DNA from: Limiplasma sp034927815
GTDB taxonomy: Bacteria; Bacillota; Clostridia; Christensenellales; Aristaeellaceae
Length of the DNA: 64,000 bases
Direction: 5' to 3'
NCBI GenBank assembly: GCA_034927815.1
Contig: JAYFPK010000008.1
Location: 62,001 to 126,000, forward strand
Under the pieces are notes generated by a model that was not told the origin of the DNA, made no database searches, and saw nothing but the letters and a program-made list of their open reading frames with translations. Below, in pieces: positions 39,805-47,625 of the stretch; position 1 is the stretch's first letter, and each line of letters opens with the position of its first letter. The translations under genes were made by a program, and so were the position numbers.

Positions 39805-42589
39805 TGTCCTCCTCCTGGACCAGCATCTCCTCAAAGGGGTTTGCGACCCCAGGGGCCGGGGTGGCCTGGGGGGAAGGAGCGGGCTGGTCATCGCTGACAC
39901 GGGTAAACTTGTACACCACGCCGTCCTGGGCCACCTCCCGCAGGGTCATCCCTTCCCGGGTCAGGACGGTGAGCTTATGGGTGAGGGTCAGGGCCTGGGG
40001 GTCCGTCCCCGTGAGCAAGGAGTAGCTGTCCACCTGGAAGGTCAGCTCCTGGCCCATGAGGTTGCATGTGCCGTCGTCCCGGAACACGGCCTTCTTCCCC
40101 GTGGTGGATTCCCAGGACCCCAGAATCAGGTAGGCCCGGCGGGTCAGCTTTTTGTCCGCCACGTCCCGGTACTGGGGAATGGCCCGGTAATAGGGCAGGG
40201 CCTCATAGGGCTTGCCCTGGTCATACAGCTCCTCGGCATACAGATAGCAAGCCTGGTCCCGCAGCTCCGGCAAATCCGCATACTGCTGGGGCAGGTCCTC
40301 CATGGGAAAATCCCGGAGGGCCTCGTAGGCCGCTTGATAATCCTTGTTTTGGAAGGCTTCCCGGGCGGGGTCCGCCACGGCGCCAAAGGCCTCCTGGTAG
40401 GCCGCCTGGCCCTGCTGGGCCGCATCGGAATAATTCCCCAGGGCCAAAAAGACGGCGCCGGCCTCGGCCAGCTTGCCCTGGCTTTTCAGCAGCAGGCCCA
40501 GCTCGTACTGGCACATCTGGTACTGCTCCCTGGCGTCCCCGTAGTCCCCCAAAGCCAGCAGCAAAGCGCTGGCCTGGGCCAGCTCCCCCTCCTCTTTTTT
40601 CTTCATGGCCTGCTGGTAGGCGATTTCCGAAAGCTGCTGCTGGGCGTTGCTGTCCCTGGGCAAGGAGGAAAGCAAGGTGATGGCCTGATCCATGTCCCCC
40701 TTTTCCTTGAACTGCATGGCCAGCTCATAGGTGGCGCTTTCCAGCTTCTGGGGCGCATCCTGGTACTGGCCTAAAGCCGAGAAGGCCTCCACGGCGGCGG
40801 CGTAGTCCTTTTCCGCGAAAGCGTTCTGGGCGATCTGATAGCGGCATTCCAGGGCCTTTTGGGCGCTGTCCTGGTAGTCCCCCAGGGCCTCGAACAGCGC
40901 CAGCCCCTCGGCGAACCGCCCCTGTTCCTGATGCTCCTGGGCGATGCGGTAATTGCATTCCCTGGCCCGGTCCATGGCGTCCTTGTGCTGGGGAATGGAG
41001 GCAAACAGCTCCGCGGCCCCAGGGAGGTCCTGGGCGGCCAGCAGGGCCTCCGCCTGTCGGTAGAGGCACTCAAAGCGCTGGCTTTCGCTGTCCAGGTAGG
41101 GGACGATCTCCCCAAAGAGCTCGGCGGCCTTGGGGTAATCCCCGGCCTCCATGGTTTCCCTGGCCATCTGGTACAGGCTGTCGTTGGCCTTGAGCTTCGC
41201 GTTCTCATAGTCCCCCACCCGCAGGTACAGCTTGCCCGCCTCCTCAAAGGAGCCCTGGGCCAGCTTCTGCTCCGCCAGGGCATAGTAGGCGGCCTGCATT
41301 CGCTGGGGTACGTCCTCATACTCCGGGATGGCCTCATAATGCCTCAGGGCCGCCTCCAGGTCATTGGCCTCCTCGGCGGCGGTTCCCAAGGCGTACTCGC
41401 ACTCCAGCACCTTGTCCTGGGAATCCCGGTATTCCCCCAGGCCCCGGAAAAGCACCTGGGCGGCCACTATCCCGTCGTTGGCCATGAGCTGCTCCGCCTG
41501 GCGGTAGGTGGTCTCCTTCAGCTTGTCCGCGCTGTCCTGGTAATCCCCCAGCTGCTGGAAGTTCTCCGCGGCGGATTCGTAGGCCCCGGCCTCCAGCTCC
41601 ATCTCTCCCATCCGGTAGCTGCATTGCTGCCAAAGGGCGTGGCTGTCCTCAAAATCTTTTTGGGCGGCAAAGACGGCGGCGGCTTTTTGCAAGCCCGCTA
41701 AACCCCCGGCCTCCATCCAGCCCTTGGCCTCCAGGTAATCGCAGCGAAGCAACTGCTCCCGGGTATGGGGGCTGTCCCCCATAGCCGCGAAGGCGGCCCG
41801 GGCCTCCCCGTATTTCCCCTGGGCCAGCAAGGATTCCGCCTCGCCAAAGCGCATGGCGGGGAGCCCCCATACCAGCAGCACCGCGGCCGCCACCGCCACG
41901 CAGGCCAGGGCTATGGTCCAGCGCAGCCTGCGCTTTGCCTTGCGCTCCTTTAGCTTGACGGCCGCCTCCCGCTCCTGGGCCAGCTTGCTGGCGTCCTCCC
42001 GGGCCTTCCTGGCGATGTCCAGCAGCTTTTGCTCATGAATGGCGATGAGCTGGTCCACGTTGGCCTTCTGGTAGCTGGCCAGCACCGTTTCCAGGCTGCG
42101 GCCGCAGCGGCAGCAGCGGGTTCTTTCCTTGGAGTTGGGGCGGCCGCATACGCACATCCACACATGGGCCTGCCGCTGGGGATAGCCTGCCGCGTCCTTC
42201 CCCGCCACAAAGCGGAGCTCGTCCAGGGCCCTGCCCGCAGGCAGGTTGTTGGGCTGGTATTCGGTCAGGCTGCCGCTGCCCCTGCGCCAGATGGTGGCGT
42301 CGTCAAACCAGACCTTCTCAATCACCAGCTCGACCCCGGCCACCTCCCCCCACTGGCTGGGCAGGAGCATGATGCTGAAGCGCTCCCCAGCCCCCGCGGA
42401 AAGGCCCTGAATCCGCTCGATCTGCCGGAAGAGAAGCTTCTCCTCCCGGTCATGGCAAATCAAGGTCACCTGTACGGAGGTGACCACCTTTTCGCTTAAA
42501 TTGTTCAGCACAAAGGTGCATTCCGGCTCCTCCGGGGTAGGGGTGGAAAACTGCCACAGCTCAACGGGACAGGATAAATCAATCTTCAT
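39785..42589 (-). CDS. Zinc-ribbon membrane protein with TPR-like LG-x-Y-x-D repeats
   Basis: A 934-residue protein I cannot assign to a named family. Residues 1-135 form a beta-rich domain; C146/C148 and C159/C162 form a zinc ribbon (WMCVCGRP ... RCCRCGRS); a charged helix (about 175-222) leads into a membrane helix (224-242). Outside it there are roughly 14 repeats of about 35-45 residues, each with an Ala-rich helix pair and a motif like LGDYQDS, LGQYQDA or LGNYSDA. The C-terminal part (from LGSWESTTGKKAVFRDDGTC) is a lipocalin-like beta domain, then a Pro-rich tail. The repeats resemble those of the lipoprotein at 58855. Secretion orientation is inferred. Confidence 0.8.
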   Translation of the reverse strand: MKIDLSCPVELWQFSTPTPEEPECTFVLNNLSEKVVTSVQVTLICHDREEKLLFRQIERIQGLSAGAGERFSIMLLPSQWGEVAGVELVIEKVWFDDATIWRRGSGSLTEYQPNNLPAGRALDELRFVAGKDAAGYPQRQAHVWMCVCGRPNSKERTRCCRCGRSLETVLASYQKANVDQLIAIHEQKLLDIARKAREDASKLAQEREAAVKLKERKAKRRLRWTIALACVAVAAAVLLVWGLPAMRFGEAESLLAQGKYGEARAAFAAMGDSPHTREQLLRCDYLEAKGWMEAGGLAGLQKAAAVFAAQKDFEDSHALWQQCSYRMGEMELEAGAYESAAENFQQLGDYQDSADKLKETTYRQAEQLMANDGIVAAQVLFRGLGEYRDSQDKVLECEYALGTAAEEANDLEAALRHYEAIPEYEDVPQRMQAAYYALAEQKLAQGSFEEAGKLYLRVGDYENAKLKANDSLYQMARETMEAGDYPKAAELFGEIVPYLDSESQRFECLYRQAEALLAAQDLPGAAELFASIPQHKDAMDRARECNYRIAQEHQEQGRFAEGLALFEALGDYQDSAQKALECRYQIAQNAFAEKDYAAAVEAFSALGQYQDAPQKLESATYELAMQFKEKGDMDQAITLLSSLPRDSNAQQQLSEIAYQQAMKKKEEGELAQASALLLALGDYGDAREQYQMCQYELGLLLKSQGKLAEAGAVFLALGNYSDAAQQGQAAYQEAFGAVADPAREAFQNKDYQAAYEALRDFPMEDLPQQYADLPELRDQACYLYAEELYDQGKPYEALPYYRAIPQYRDVADKKLTRRAYLILGSWESTTGKKAVFRDDGTCNLMGQELTFQVDSYSLLTGTDPQALTLTHKLTVLTREGMTLREVAQDGVVYKFTRVSDDQPAPSPQATPAPGVANPFEEMLVQEEDNDAPAL

Positions 42590-42632
42590 ATGCGTTCCTC
42601 CAGGGCGGGTGGTTGCGCTTTTGGCGCGGGAA

Positions 42633-43928
42633 TCAAGAAAATGAGTCCGTATTCATGACCAGGGAGACCAGGCGGTCTTCCTGAAAGCGAAGGCGCAAGG
42701 CGGCCTTGCGGGACGCCCCATCCCCGCCGGTGACCTGGGCCTCGTAATGCAGCACCAGCTCCCCGGGGCTCCATGTGCCATAGGCGCAGGGCAAGGCCTG
42801 GCTGCTGCCGTACAGAAAAAACTCCTGGCCTTCCGCCCAGGCGGGGCCGTCGCAGCGGAACTTCTCCACCACGCTTTGGGGGGAGTCCCCCAGCCGGATG
42901 CCCCGGGGGCCCTCCAGGGGGCAGCCGTCCGCAAGCACCAGCTCCGCCAGCCGGGGGTTCTCCTTGTTAGAATCCAGCGCAAAGGAAAGGGACACGCCCC
43001 CCGGCCATTGGCGGCTGAGCCGCCAGGACCCGCTGTCCGGGTCCTGGCGCCAGTCCTCGGCCAGATGGTCCGAGCCAAAGGCGGTCAACGCGCCCTTGGG
43101 GGTCAACGTGAGCAAGTCCATGCGGGAAAACTGCAAATCCGCGGTTCCAAAGGCCTCCTGGGTGGAAACCGGCCATACCCCCGCGGCGGGTGCCCCAGCC
43201 TTTGAGGAGGCGCCCGCCTTCACGGAATCGCTGTCCAGGATGGGTTCCTCCCGCTGGAGTTCGTCCCCGCTGACAGCCGCCTGGGTCTGAACAAAGGTTT
43301 CCAGGTTTCCCAGCACCTCCGCCAAGGACATCACCGAGCCAAGGCCGTAGATCCGGATGCCGGAGACCGCGTCATCCTCCAGGGTATACTGGATGCCCGC
43401 GTCCGTATAGCTGTCCTCCCCCACCTGGACGTGAATGAAGCAGTTTACCATCTCCAGGCCCTCTTCCCCCATCTGGCCCCAGGCCCAATAGGCGGCCTGA
43501 GGCAGCTGGTCCAAAAGATAGAAGGGGGCCATCAGCCCGTCGGTCATGAGGCCGGAATTCTGCCAGCCATAGGTCTGCACCAGGGCCTCCTCCGGAGAAC
43601 CGATGCGCAGGCCCCTGGGGGTCTCCAACCCCTCGTCGGTCACGGAAACCGCCTGGAGCTTGCTGGCTTGATCCAGCACGGGCTTGTCATAAAACAGCGT
43701 CGCTTGCTCGTATAAAAAAGCGTATCCGTCCTGGGTCAGGGCCTCCTCCCCCACCGGGGCGTTTTGGGGCTCCTGGGACACCGTAGCGAGCAAAAGTTGC
43801 CTGAGCCAGGCGTTCAGTTCGTTTTCCGAAAGCACTCCAGTATCGTCGGCCCTGGCCTGGAGAGGCGCATGCCCAAGGAGGAGAAGCCCCAGGCAAAGGA
43901 GGCCTGCGGCTAGCTTTCGAGCCGTCAT
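42633..43928 (-). CDS. Secreted protein with two PRGxRxG repeats (unknown function)
   Basis: A 431-residue exported protein. The signal peptide MTARKLAAGLLCLGLLLLGH ends at LQARADD. Two regions match each other: ETPRGLRIGSPEEALVQTYG (about residue 107) and EGPRGIRLGDSPQSVVEKFR (about residue 355), the pattern of small SmpA/OmlA-like or DUF-type modules that recognise a folded partner. No catalytic motif is visible. It is the first gene of an operon with the zinc-ribbon repeat protein, the acyltransferase and the aminopeptidase. ATG 43928 follows AAAGGAG at 9 nt. Confidence 0.7.
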   Translation of the reverse strand: MTARKLAAGLLCLGLLLLGHAPLQARADDTGVLSENELNAWLRQLLLATVSQEPQNAPVGEEALTQDGYAFLYEQATLFYDKPVLDQASKLQAVSVTDEGLETPRGLRIGSPEEALVQTYGWQNSGLMTDGLMAPFYLLDQLPQAAYWAWGQMGEEGLEMVNCFIHVQVGEDSYTDAGIQYTLEDDAVSGIRIYGLGSVMSLAEVLGNLETFVQTQAAVSGDELQREEPILDSDSVKAGASSKAGAPAAGVWPVSTQEAFGTADLQFSRMDLLTLTPKGALTAFGSDHLAEDWRQDPDSGSWRLSRQWPGGVSLSFALDSNKENPRLAELVLADGCPLEGPRGIRLGDSPQSVVEKFRCDGPAWAEGQEFFLYGSSQALPCAYGTWSPGELVLHYEAQVTGGDGASRKAALRLRFQEDRLVSLVMNTDSFS

Positions 43929-43985
43929 GCGGCCACGCTCCTTTCCGGGGTGAATCCCCAAATGTTACGAAATTTCCCAGCCTTT

Positions 43986-44014
43986 ATTGTACATGAAAAT
44001 ACAAAAGGTGTACA
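43986..44014 (-). promoter_or_regulatory. Promoter of the secreted protein-repeat protein-acyltransferase operon
   Basis: TGTACA (44014-44009), 17-nt spacer, TACAAT (43991-43986) on the minus strand. The nonamer AAATGTTAC (plus strand, 43960-43968) lies in the 5' UTR. Confidence 0.6.
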
Positions 44015-44084
44015 GTTCCTTTCCAAGAAATTCTTGTCTGATTCCCCATATCGTAACAATCTTGACATGAGAAGGCAGCGCAAA

Positions 44085-44111
44085 GGGGAGCGGCGCAGCC
44101 GGCCGCTCCCC
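44085..44111 (-). terminator. Terminator of the ECF-DUF4349-SIMPL operon
   Basis: GGGGAGCGG / CCGCTCCCC around a 9-nt loop, 30 nt past the SIMPL stop codon, with a short T-run on both sides. Confidence 0.75.
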
Positions 44112-44141
44112 TCTTTTCTTCCTTTGGTTCCCTGGCGTTCC

Positions 44142-44873
44142 TTAGGGCAGCTGATAGGTTACCTGTACGGAGGCCTCCACCGTCAGCGTTCCGGCGACAA
44201 TGGGGGTGCTGGCGGCGGCGTCCATGACCATGCTCTTCATGTACCCTCCGCCGTAGCCGATGCCCAGCTCCTGGAGTTCCACCAGGTTCCCCAGGGTCTT
44301 GTCCGCGGCCTGGGCCACGAGCCCGGCCTTGCGCTGGGCTTCCTTCACCGCCTCCTGGAGGGCTCTGTCGTAAGCCTGGGGCTTTTGAGCGCTGTCGAAG
44401 CTCAGGCTGTAGCTCTGGTTGGCCCCGGCGGCCATGGCCTGGTCAAGGATGCTTCCGATATTGTCCAAATCCCGGAGGGTGACCAGGAGGTTGTTCTCCA
44501 CCCGGTAGCCCACGGGTTTCCCGTCTACGTCGGGGTAGACCTCCATCTCATAGGAGGCGCTCATATCCCCAAAGACAGGGTACACGTTGAAATAGCTGGT
44601 CTGGATATCCTCCTTGGCAACCCCCGCCTTTTGGAGGGCCTCCAGCACCGCCTTCATCTGAACAGCATTCTGGGCCTGGGCCTCGGCCACTGTCTGGCCC
44701 TGGGTCATGACCCCCAGATTCAGGGTGGCAAAGTCCGGCTGAATCATCACCGAGGCGGAGCCCGTCACCGTCAAAAGGCTGTCCCTTCCGGCCGCCGAGG
44801 CCTCCTGGGCCATTGCCACCGGCGCCATGGCCAGCATAATCAACCCCATGCAAATCGCGATCATCTTTTTCAT
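44142..44873 (-). CDS. Exported SIMPL-domain (DUF541) protein
   Basis: A 243-residue protein with a signal peptide (MKKMIAICMGLIMLAMAP, cleaved near VAMAQ) and a SIMPL domain: LTVTGSASVMIQPDFATLNLGVM, a central helix (KAVLEALQKAGVAKEDIQTS), Y-F-N-V-Y-P and VENNLLVTLRDLDNIGSIL, a repeated strand-helix pattern. SIMPL proteins form oligomeric, often periplasmic or surface assemblies linked to stress and lipopolysaccharide or envelope biology, with no established biochemical activity. The start overlaps the DUF4349 gene by 4 nt (ATGA), so the two are coupled. Confidence 0.9.
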   Translation of the reverse strand: MKKMIAICMGLIMLAMAPVAMAQEASAAGRDSLLTVTGSASVMIQPDFATLNLGVMTQGQTVAEAQAQNAVQMKAVLEALQKAGVAKEDIQTSYFNVYPVFGDMSASYEMEVYPDVDGKPVGYRVENNLLVTLRDLDNIGSILDQAMAAGANQSYSLSFDSAQKPQAYDRALQEAVKEAQRKAGLVAQAADKTLGNLVELQELGIGYGGGYMKSMVMDAAASTPIVAGTLTVEASVQVTYQLP

Positions 44874-46018
44874 TTTGTTTCCTCCTCCTTATTTTGACGA
44901 AGCTCCAGGCTCCGCCGCTTCCGGCGCAGGATCACCCGCGCCACAATCCAAATCACCACGAGTACGATTAGCGCCGGCAGCGCCATCACCAAAAATACCA
45001 GCATGTTCTGGAAGAACCTTCCGATTCCCTCCAGGGACGCCGCCAGACCGCTCAGGAGCCTATCCCCCAGGCTGACGCCCGCTTGGGCGGCGCTTTGGGC
45101 CGGGGTTTCCTCCACCAAGGTGACGCTCACCTGGCTTTGCTCCACCTCCCGGTCAATGGACCGCAGGGAGGTTTCATAGCTGTCGATCTGGTACTGGGTG
45201 TTGGCGATTTCCGTTTCGATCTCCAGCAGGTCCGATACGGACTCTGCCTGGGCCAGCAGCTCTTGGAGGCGTTTCATCTTCTCCCGCTGGGTTTCCAGCC
45301 GCAGGGCGGTATCGGAGTATTGCACGGTCATGTCCTGGGTGTTTTCGCTGCGGGCGGTGACCCGGCCGATGCCCGCCACCCCCGTAAGGAACTCGTCCAG
45401 CTTCTCCGTGGGGATGCGCAAGGTAAAGTAGATCCGCCGCTCGGGCTCCCATTGGGTGCCCTCGTATTGGTATATGTTCTGCACATATCCCCCCGCCAGG
45501 GCGACCCTGTCCCGGATGGCCTGCTGGTCCGCGTCAAAGGAGGTGGTAGCCAAGGTGATGTCCGCCGTGCGGACGATTTTCTTTCCCTGGACCGCCCCCG
45601 TATCCCCGGCGGCGGCATCCGCGGCCATGGGCGCCGGAGCCGCGCCCCCTGAGAGCCCGTAGCCGCCGGAGCTTTCGCTCTCATAGGCCTTGTTCATGCT
45701 CTGGGAGGACATATCTTCCGCGCCTTCATAGGACGCCGTCCTGGGGACGGCCATCTGCTGCCTCCCGGGGGATGCCCCCAAATCGCTGCCTCCCGTCAGT
45801 AACGTGCCCACCACCAGCACCACGGCGGCAAAGGCGGGCAACGCCACCCTCCAAGCGCTGCGCTTGGTAAATGGTTTCATTTGTGTCAACTCCTCTCGTT
45901 TCACCGCTCCCCGCCAGGCCGCGTCAAACCCCTGGGGCGTCTGAATCCGGTACAGGCCGGCCAGCGCATGATCCAGCGCGTCCATTTCTTCCCTTTGAAA
46001 ATCCTTGAAGCTGTCCAT
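44870..46018 (-). CDS. DUF4349 membrane protein, possible anti-sigma factor
   Basis: A 382-residue bitopic or two-pass protein. Residues 1-50 are a cytosolic region (FQREEMDALDHALAGLYRIQ), residues about 56-74 are a membrane helix, then a Ser/Gly/Ala-rich linker. The DUF4349 domain (about 140-330) has VRTADITLATTSFDADQQAI, GYVQNIYQYEG, and a heptad-rich helix (ETQREKMKRLQELLAQAE). A C-terminal helix (about 340-362, FLVMALPALIVLVVIWIV) and basic tail end it. Encoded after an ECF sigma gene and before a SIMPL gene, its short N-terminal domain is positioned like an anti-sigma domain. This role is inferred from context. Confidence 0.85.
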   Translation of the reverse strand: MDSFKDFQREEMDALDHALAGLYRIQTPQGFDAAWRGAVKREELTQMKPFTKRSAWRVALPAFAAVVLVVGTLLTGGSDLGASPGRQQMAVPRTASYEGAEDMSSQSMNKAYESESSGGYGLSGGAAPAPMAADAAAGDTGAVQGKKIVRTADITLATTSFDADQQAIRDRVALAGGYVQNIYQYEGTQWEPERRIYFTLRIPTEKLDEFLTGVAGIGRVTARSENTQDMTVQYSDTALRLETQREKMKRLQELLAQAESVSDLLEIETEIANTQYQIDSYETSLRSIDREVEQSQVSVTLVEETPAQSAAQAGVSLGDRLLSGLAASLEGIGRFFQNMLVFLVMALPALIVLVVIWIVARVILRRKRRSLELRQNKEEETK

Positions 46019-46082
46019 AGGCTGACCTCCCTTCCCTTTATGAAACGAGACTGTTGAAAAAAAGTTCCATGGAATTTTGCCG

Positions 46083-46631
46083 CTATGCCTCCAAAAGCTC
46101 CTGGAGCCGGTCCTTGGCGCGGCTCAGCTTGCTTTTCACCGTTCCCTCCCGCAGGCCCGTGGCCCTTGCCAGCTCCTCATAGCTGTAGTTTTCGCCGTAA
46201 CGCAGGTTCAGCAAGGTCTGCTGGTCCTGGGGCAGCTTGGCGATGGCCGCCAGGAGCCGCTGGGCCTCGGCCTTCTTTTCATAGGCGGTTTCAGGGGTAT
46301 CCCCGGCGGCCCGGGGCTCAAAGCCCGCCTCCCGCATCTGCTCCATGGAAGAAACTTCCCTTTTGCGCTGGGGCTTTTTCAGCATGTCCAGGCAGGTGTT
46401 GTGGGCGATGCGGTACAGCCAGGAGGCCACGCCGCTCTGCCCCAAAAAGCGGGGGATGGCCCGGTATGCCCTGAGCATGGTTTCCTGGGCGGCGTCCTGG
46501 GCGTCCGCCTGCCGCCCCAGCATCTGGAGGCAGTGCCTGTACACCATGCCGGAAAAAGGCGCGCAAAGCTCGGCAAAAGCATCCCCGTCCCCTGAGCGCG
46601 CTCTTTTGAGCAGCTCCCTCTGGTCGTCCAC
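46083..46631 (-). CDS. ECF-family RNA polymerase sigma factor
   Basis: A 182-residue ECF sigma factor. Sigma2: DGDAFAELCAPFSGMVYRHC, then DAQDAAQETMLRAYRAIPRF; sigma4: LNLRYGENYSYEELARATGL and EGTVKSKLSRAKDRLQELL. It binds RNA polymerase core and directs it to GGAAC...CGTC-type promoters. The start is GTG 46631 after GGAAGGAGG. Its own upstream region has GGAAC-N17-CGTCTA (46704-46731), fitting autoregulation. Downstream, DUF4349 and SIMPL proteins probably sense the cell envelope and control it. Confidence 0.95.
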   Translation of the reverse strand: MDDQRELLKRARSGDGDAFAELCAPFSGMVYRHCLQMLGRQADAQDAAQETMLRAYRAIPRFLGQSGVASWLYRIAHNTCLDMLKKPQRKREVSSMEQMREAGFEPRAAGDTPETAYEKKAEAQRLLAAIAKLPQDQQTLLNLRYGENYSYEELARATGLREGTVKSKLSRAKDRLQELLEA

Positions 46632-46703
46632 GGGCCTTCCTCCCTTCCATGGCCTTGGGCTGCGCCTGTGCCATTTCCTGCCAAAAAGGCATGTCCTGAT
46701 GAT

Positions 46704-46731
46704 TAGACGAGGCAGCCTTCCCTTTTGTTCC
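46704..46731 (-). promoter_or_regulatory. ECF-type promoter of the sigma factor operon
   Basis: On the minus strand GGAAC (46731-46727) is separated by 17 nt from CGTCTA (46709-46704). This is the -35/-10 signature of many ECF promoters, 70 nt before the sigma start. It overlaps the divergent promoter of the amidohydrolase gene. Confidence 0.7.
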
Positions 46732-46736
46732 CATTG

Positions 46737-46766
46737 TTGACAAGAGCAAAAGAAACATTGTAAGAT
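46737..46766 (+). promoter_or_regulatory. Sigma-A promoter of the amidohydrolase gene
   Basis: TTGACA (46737-46742), 18-nt spacer, TAAGAT (46761-46766), 32 nt before the TTG start. Confidence 0.7.
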
Positions 46767-46797
46767 AGCTCAACCCATCGTAAAGGAGAGCCTCCCC

Positions 46798-47595
46798 TTG
46801 AAGATCATTGACACCCACGCCCATATTTATCCCGACGCCATCGCCCTGAAAGCCGCCGCCTCCATCGGTGAATTCTACGAGATCCCCATCTGCCTGGACG
46901 GCACCTTGGGCACCTTGCTGTCCCGGGGCGATCAGGCGGGCATCTCCCGCTTTCTGGTGCACAGCGTAGCCGTGACCTGGGAGCGGGTGCAAAGCATCAA
47001 CAACTACCTCATGGGGGCCGTGGCGCAGCATCCCGACCGCCTGCTGGGCTTTGGGACCTTGCACCCGGACCACCCCAACCCAAGGGCGGAATTGGAGCGC
47101 ATCCGCGCGGGGGGCCTGCGGGGAATCAAGCTGCACCCGGATTTCCAGAAGTTCCAATTGGACAGCCCCAAGGCCCTGGCCCTTTTCCGGCACATGGACG
47201 AGCTTTCCATGCCCCTTTTGTCCCATGTGGGAGACACCCGGTTTTCCTTCAGCGAGCCCCAGCGCCTGGCCCGGGTCATGGACGCTGTGCCGGGCCTGAA
47301 GGTCATCGGCGCGCACCTGGGGGGCTGGTCCATGTGGGAAGAGGGCTGGAAGGCCCTGGCGGGCCGGGAAAACCTGTGGGTGGACGCCAGCAGCAGCCTG
47401 TACGCCCTCAGCCCCCAGGAGGCCGTGGACATCATCCGCCGCTATGGGGCGGACCGGGTGTTCTTCGGCTCAGACTACCCCATGTGGGACCCCGCCGCGG
47501 AAGTGGAGCGGCTCAAAGCCCTGCCCCTTACCGGGGAGGAGCTGGAGAACATCCTGCACCGGAATTTCGAGGCCTTCTGCCAATCCCTGGCATAG
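46798..47595 (+). CDS. Amidohydrolase-family (TIM-barrel) metal-dependent hydrolase
   Basis: A 265-residue amidohydrolase-2-type protein. The N-terminal THAHIYPDA is the HxH metal motif, followed by GIKLHPDFQKFQLD, LLSHVGDT, VIGAHLGGW and the C-terminal FFGSDYPMWDP metal-binding Asp. The fold hydrolyses or decarboxylates small ring or carboxylic compounds; the substrate is not clear. TTG 46798 is the start, after AAAGGAG at 9 nt. It is a single-gene unit, divergent from the ECF operon and convergent with the DUF2974 gene. Confidence 0.85.
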   Translation: MKIIDTHAHIYPDAIALKAAASIGEFYEIPICLDGTLGTLLSRGDQAGISRFLVHSVAVTWERVQSINNYLMGAVAQHPDRLLGFGTLHPDHPNPRAELERIRAGGLRGIKLHPDFQKFQLDSPKALALFRHMDELSMPLLSHVGDTRFSFSEPQRLARVMDAVPGLKVIGAHLGGWSMWEEGWKALAGRENLWVDASSSLYALSPQEAVDIIRRYGADRVFFGSDYPMWDPAAEVERLKALPLTGEELENILHRNFEAFCQSLA

Positions 47596-47625
47596 GGCCG
47601 CGGCCTTTGGAGCGGTGCGCCGCCC

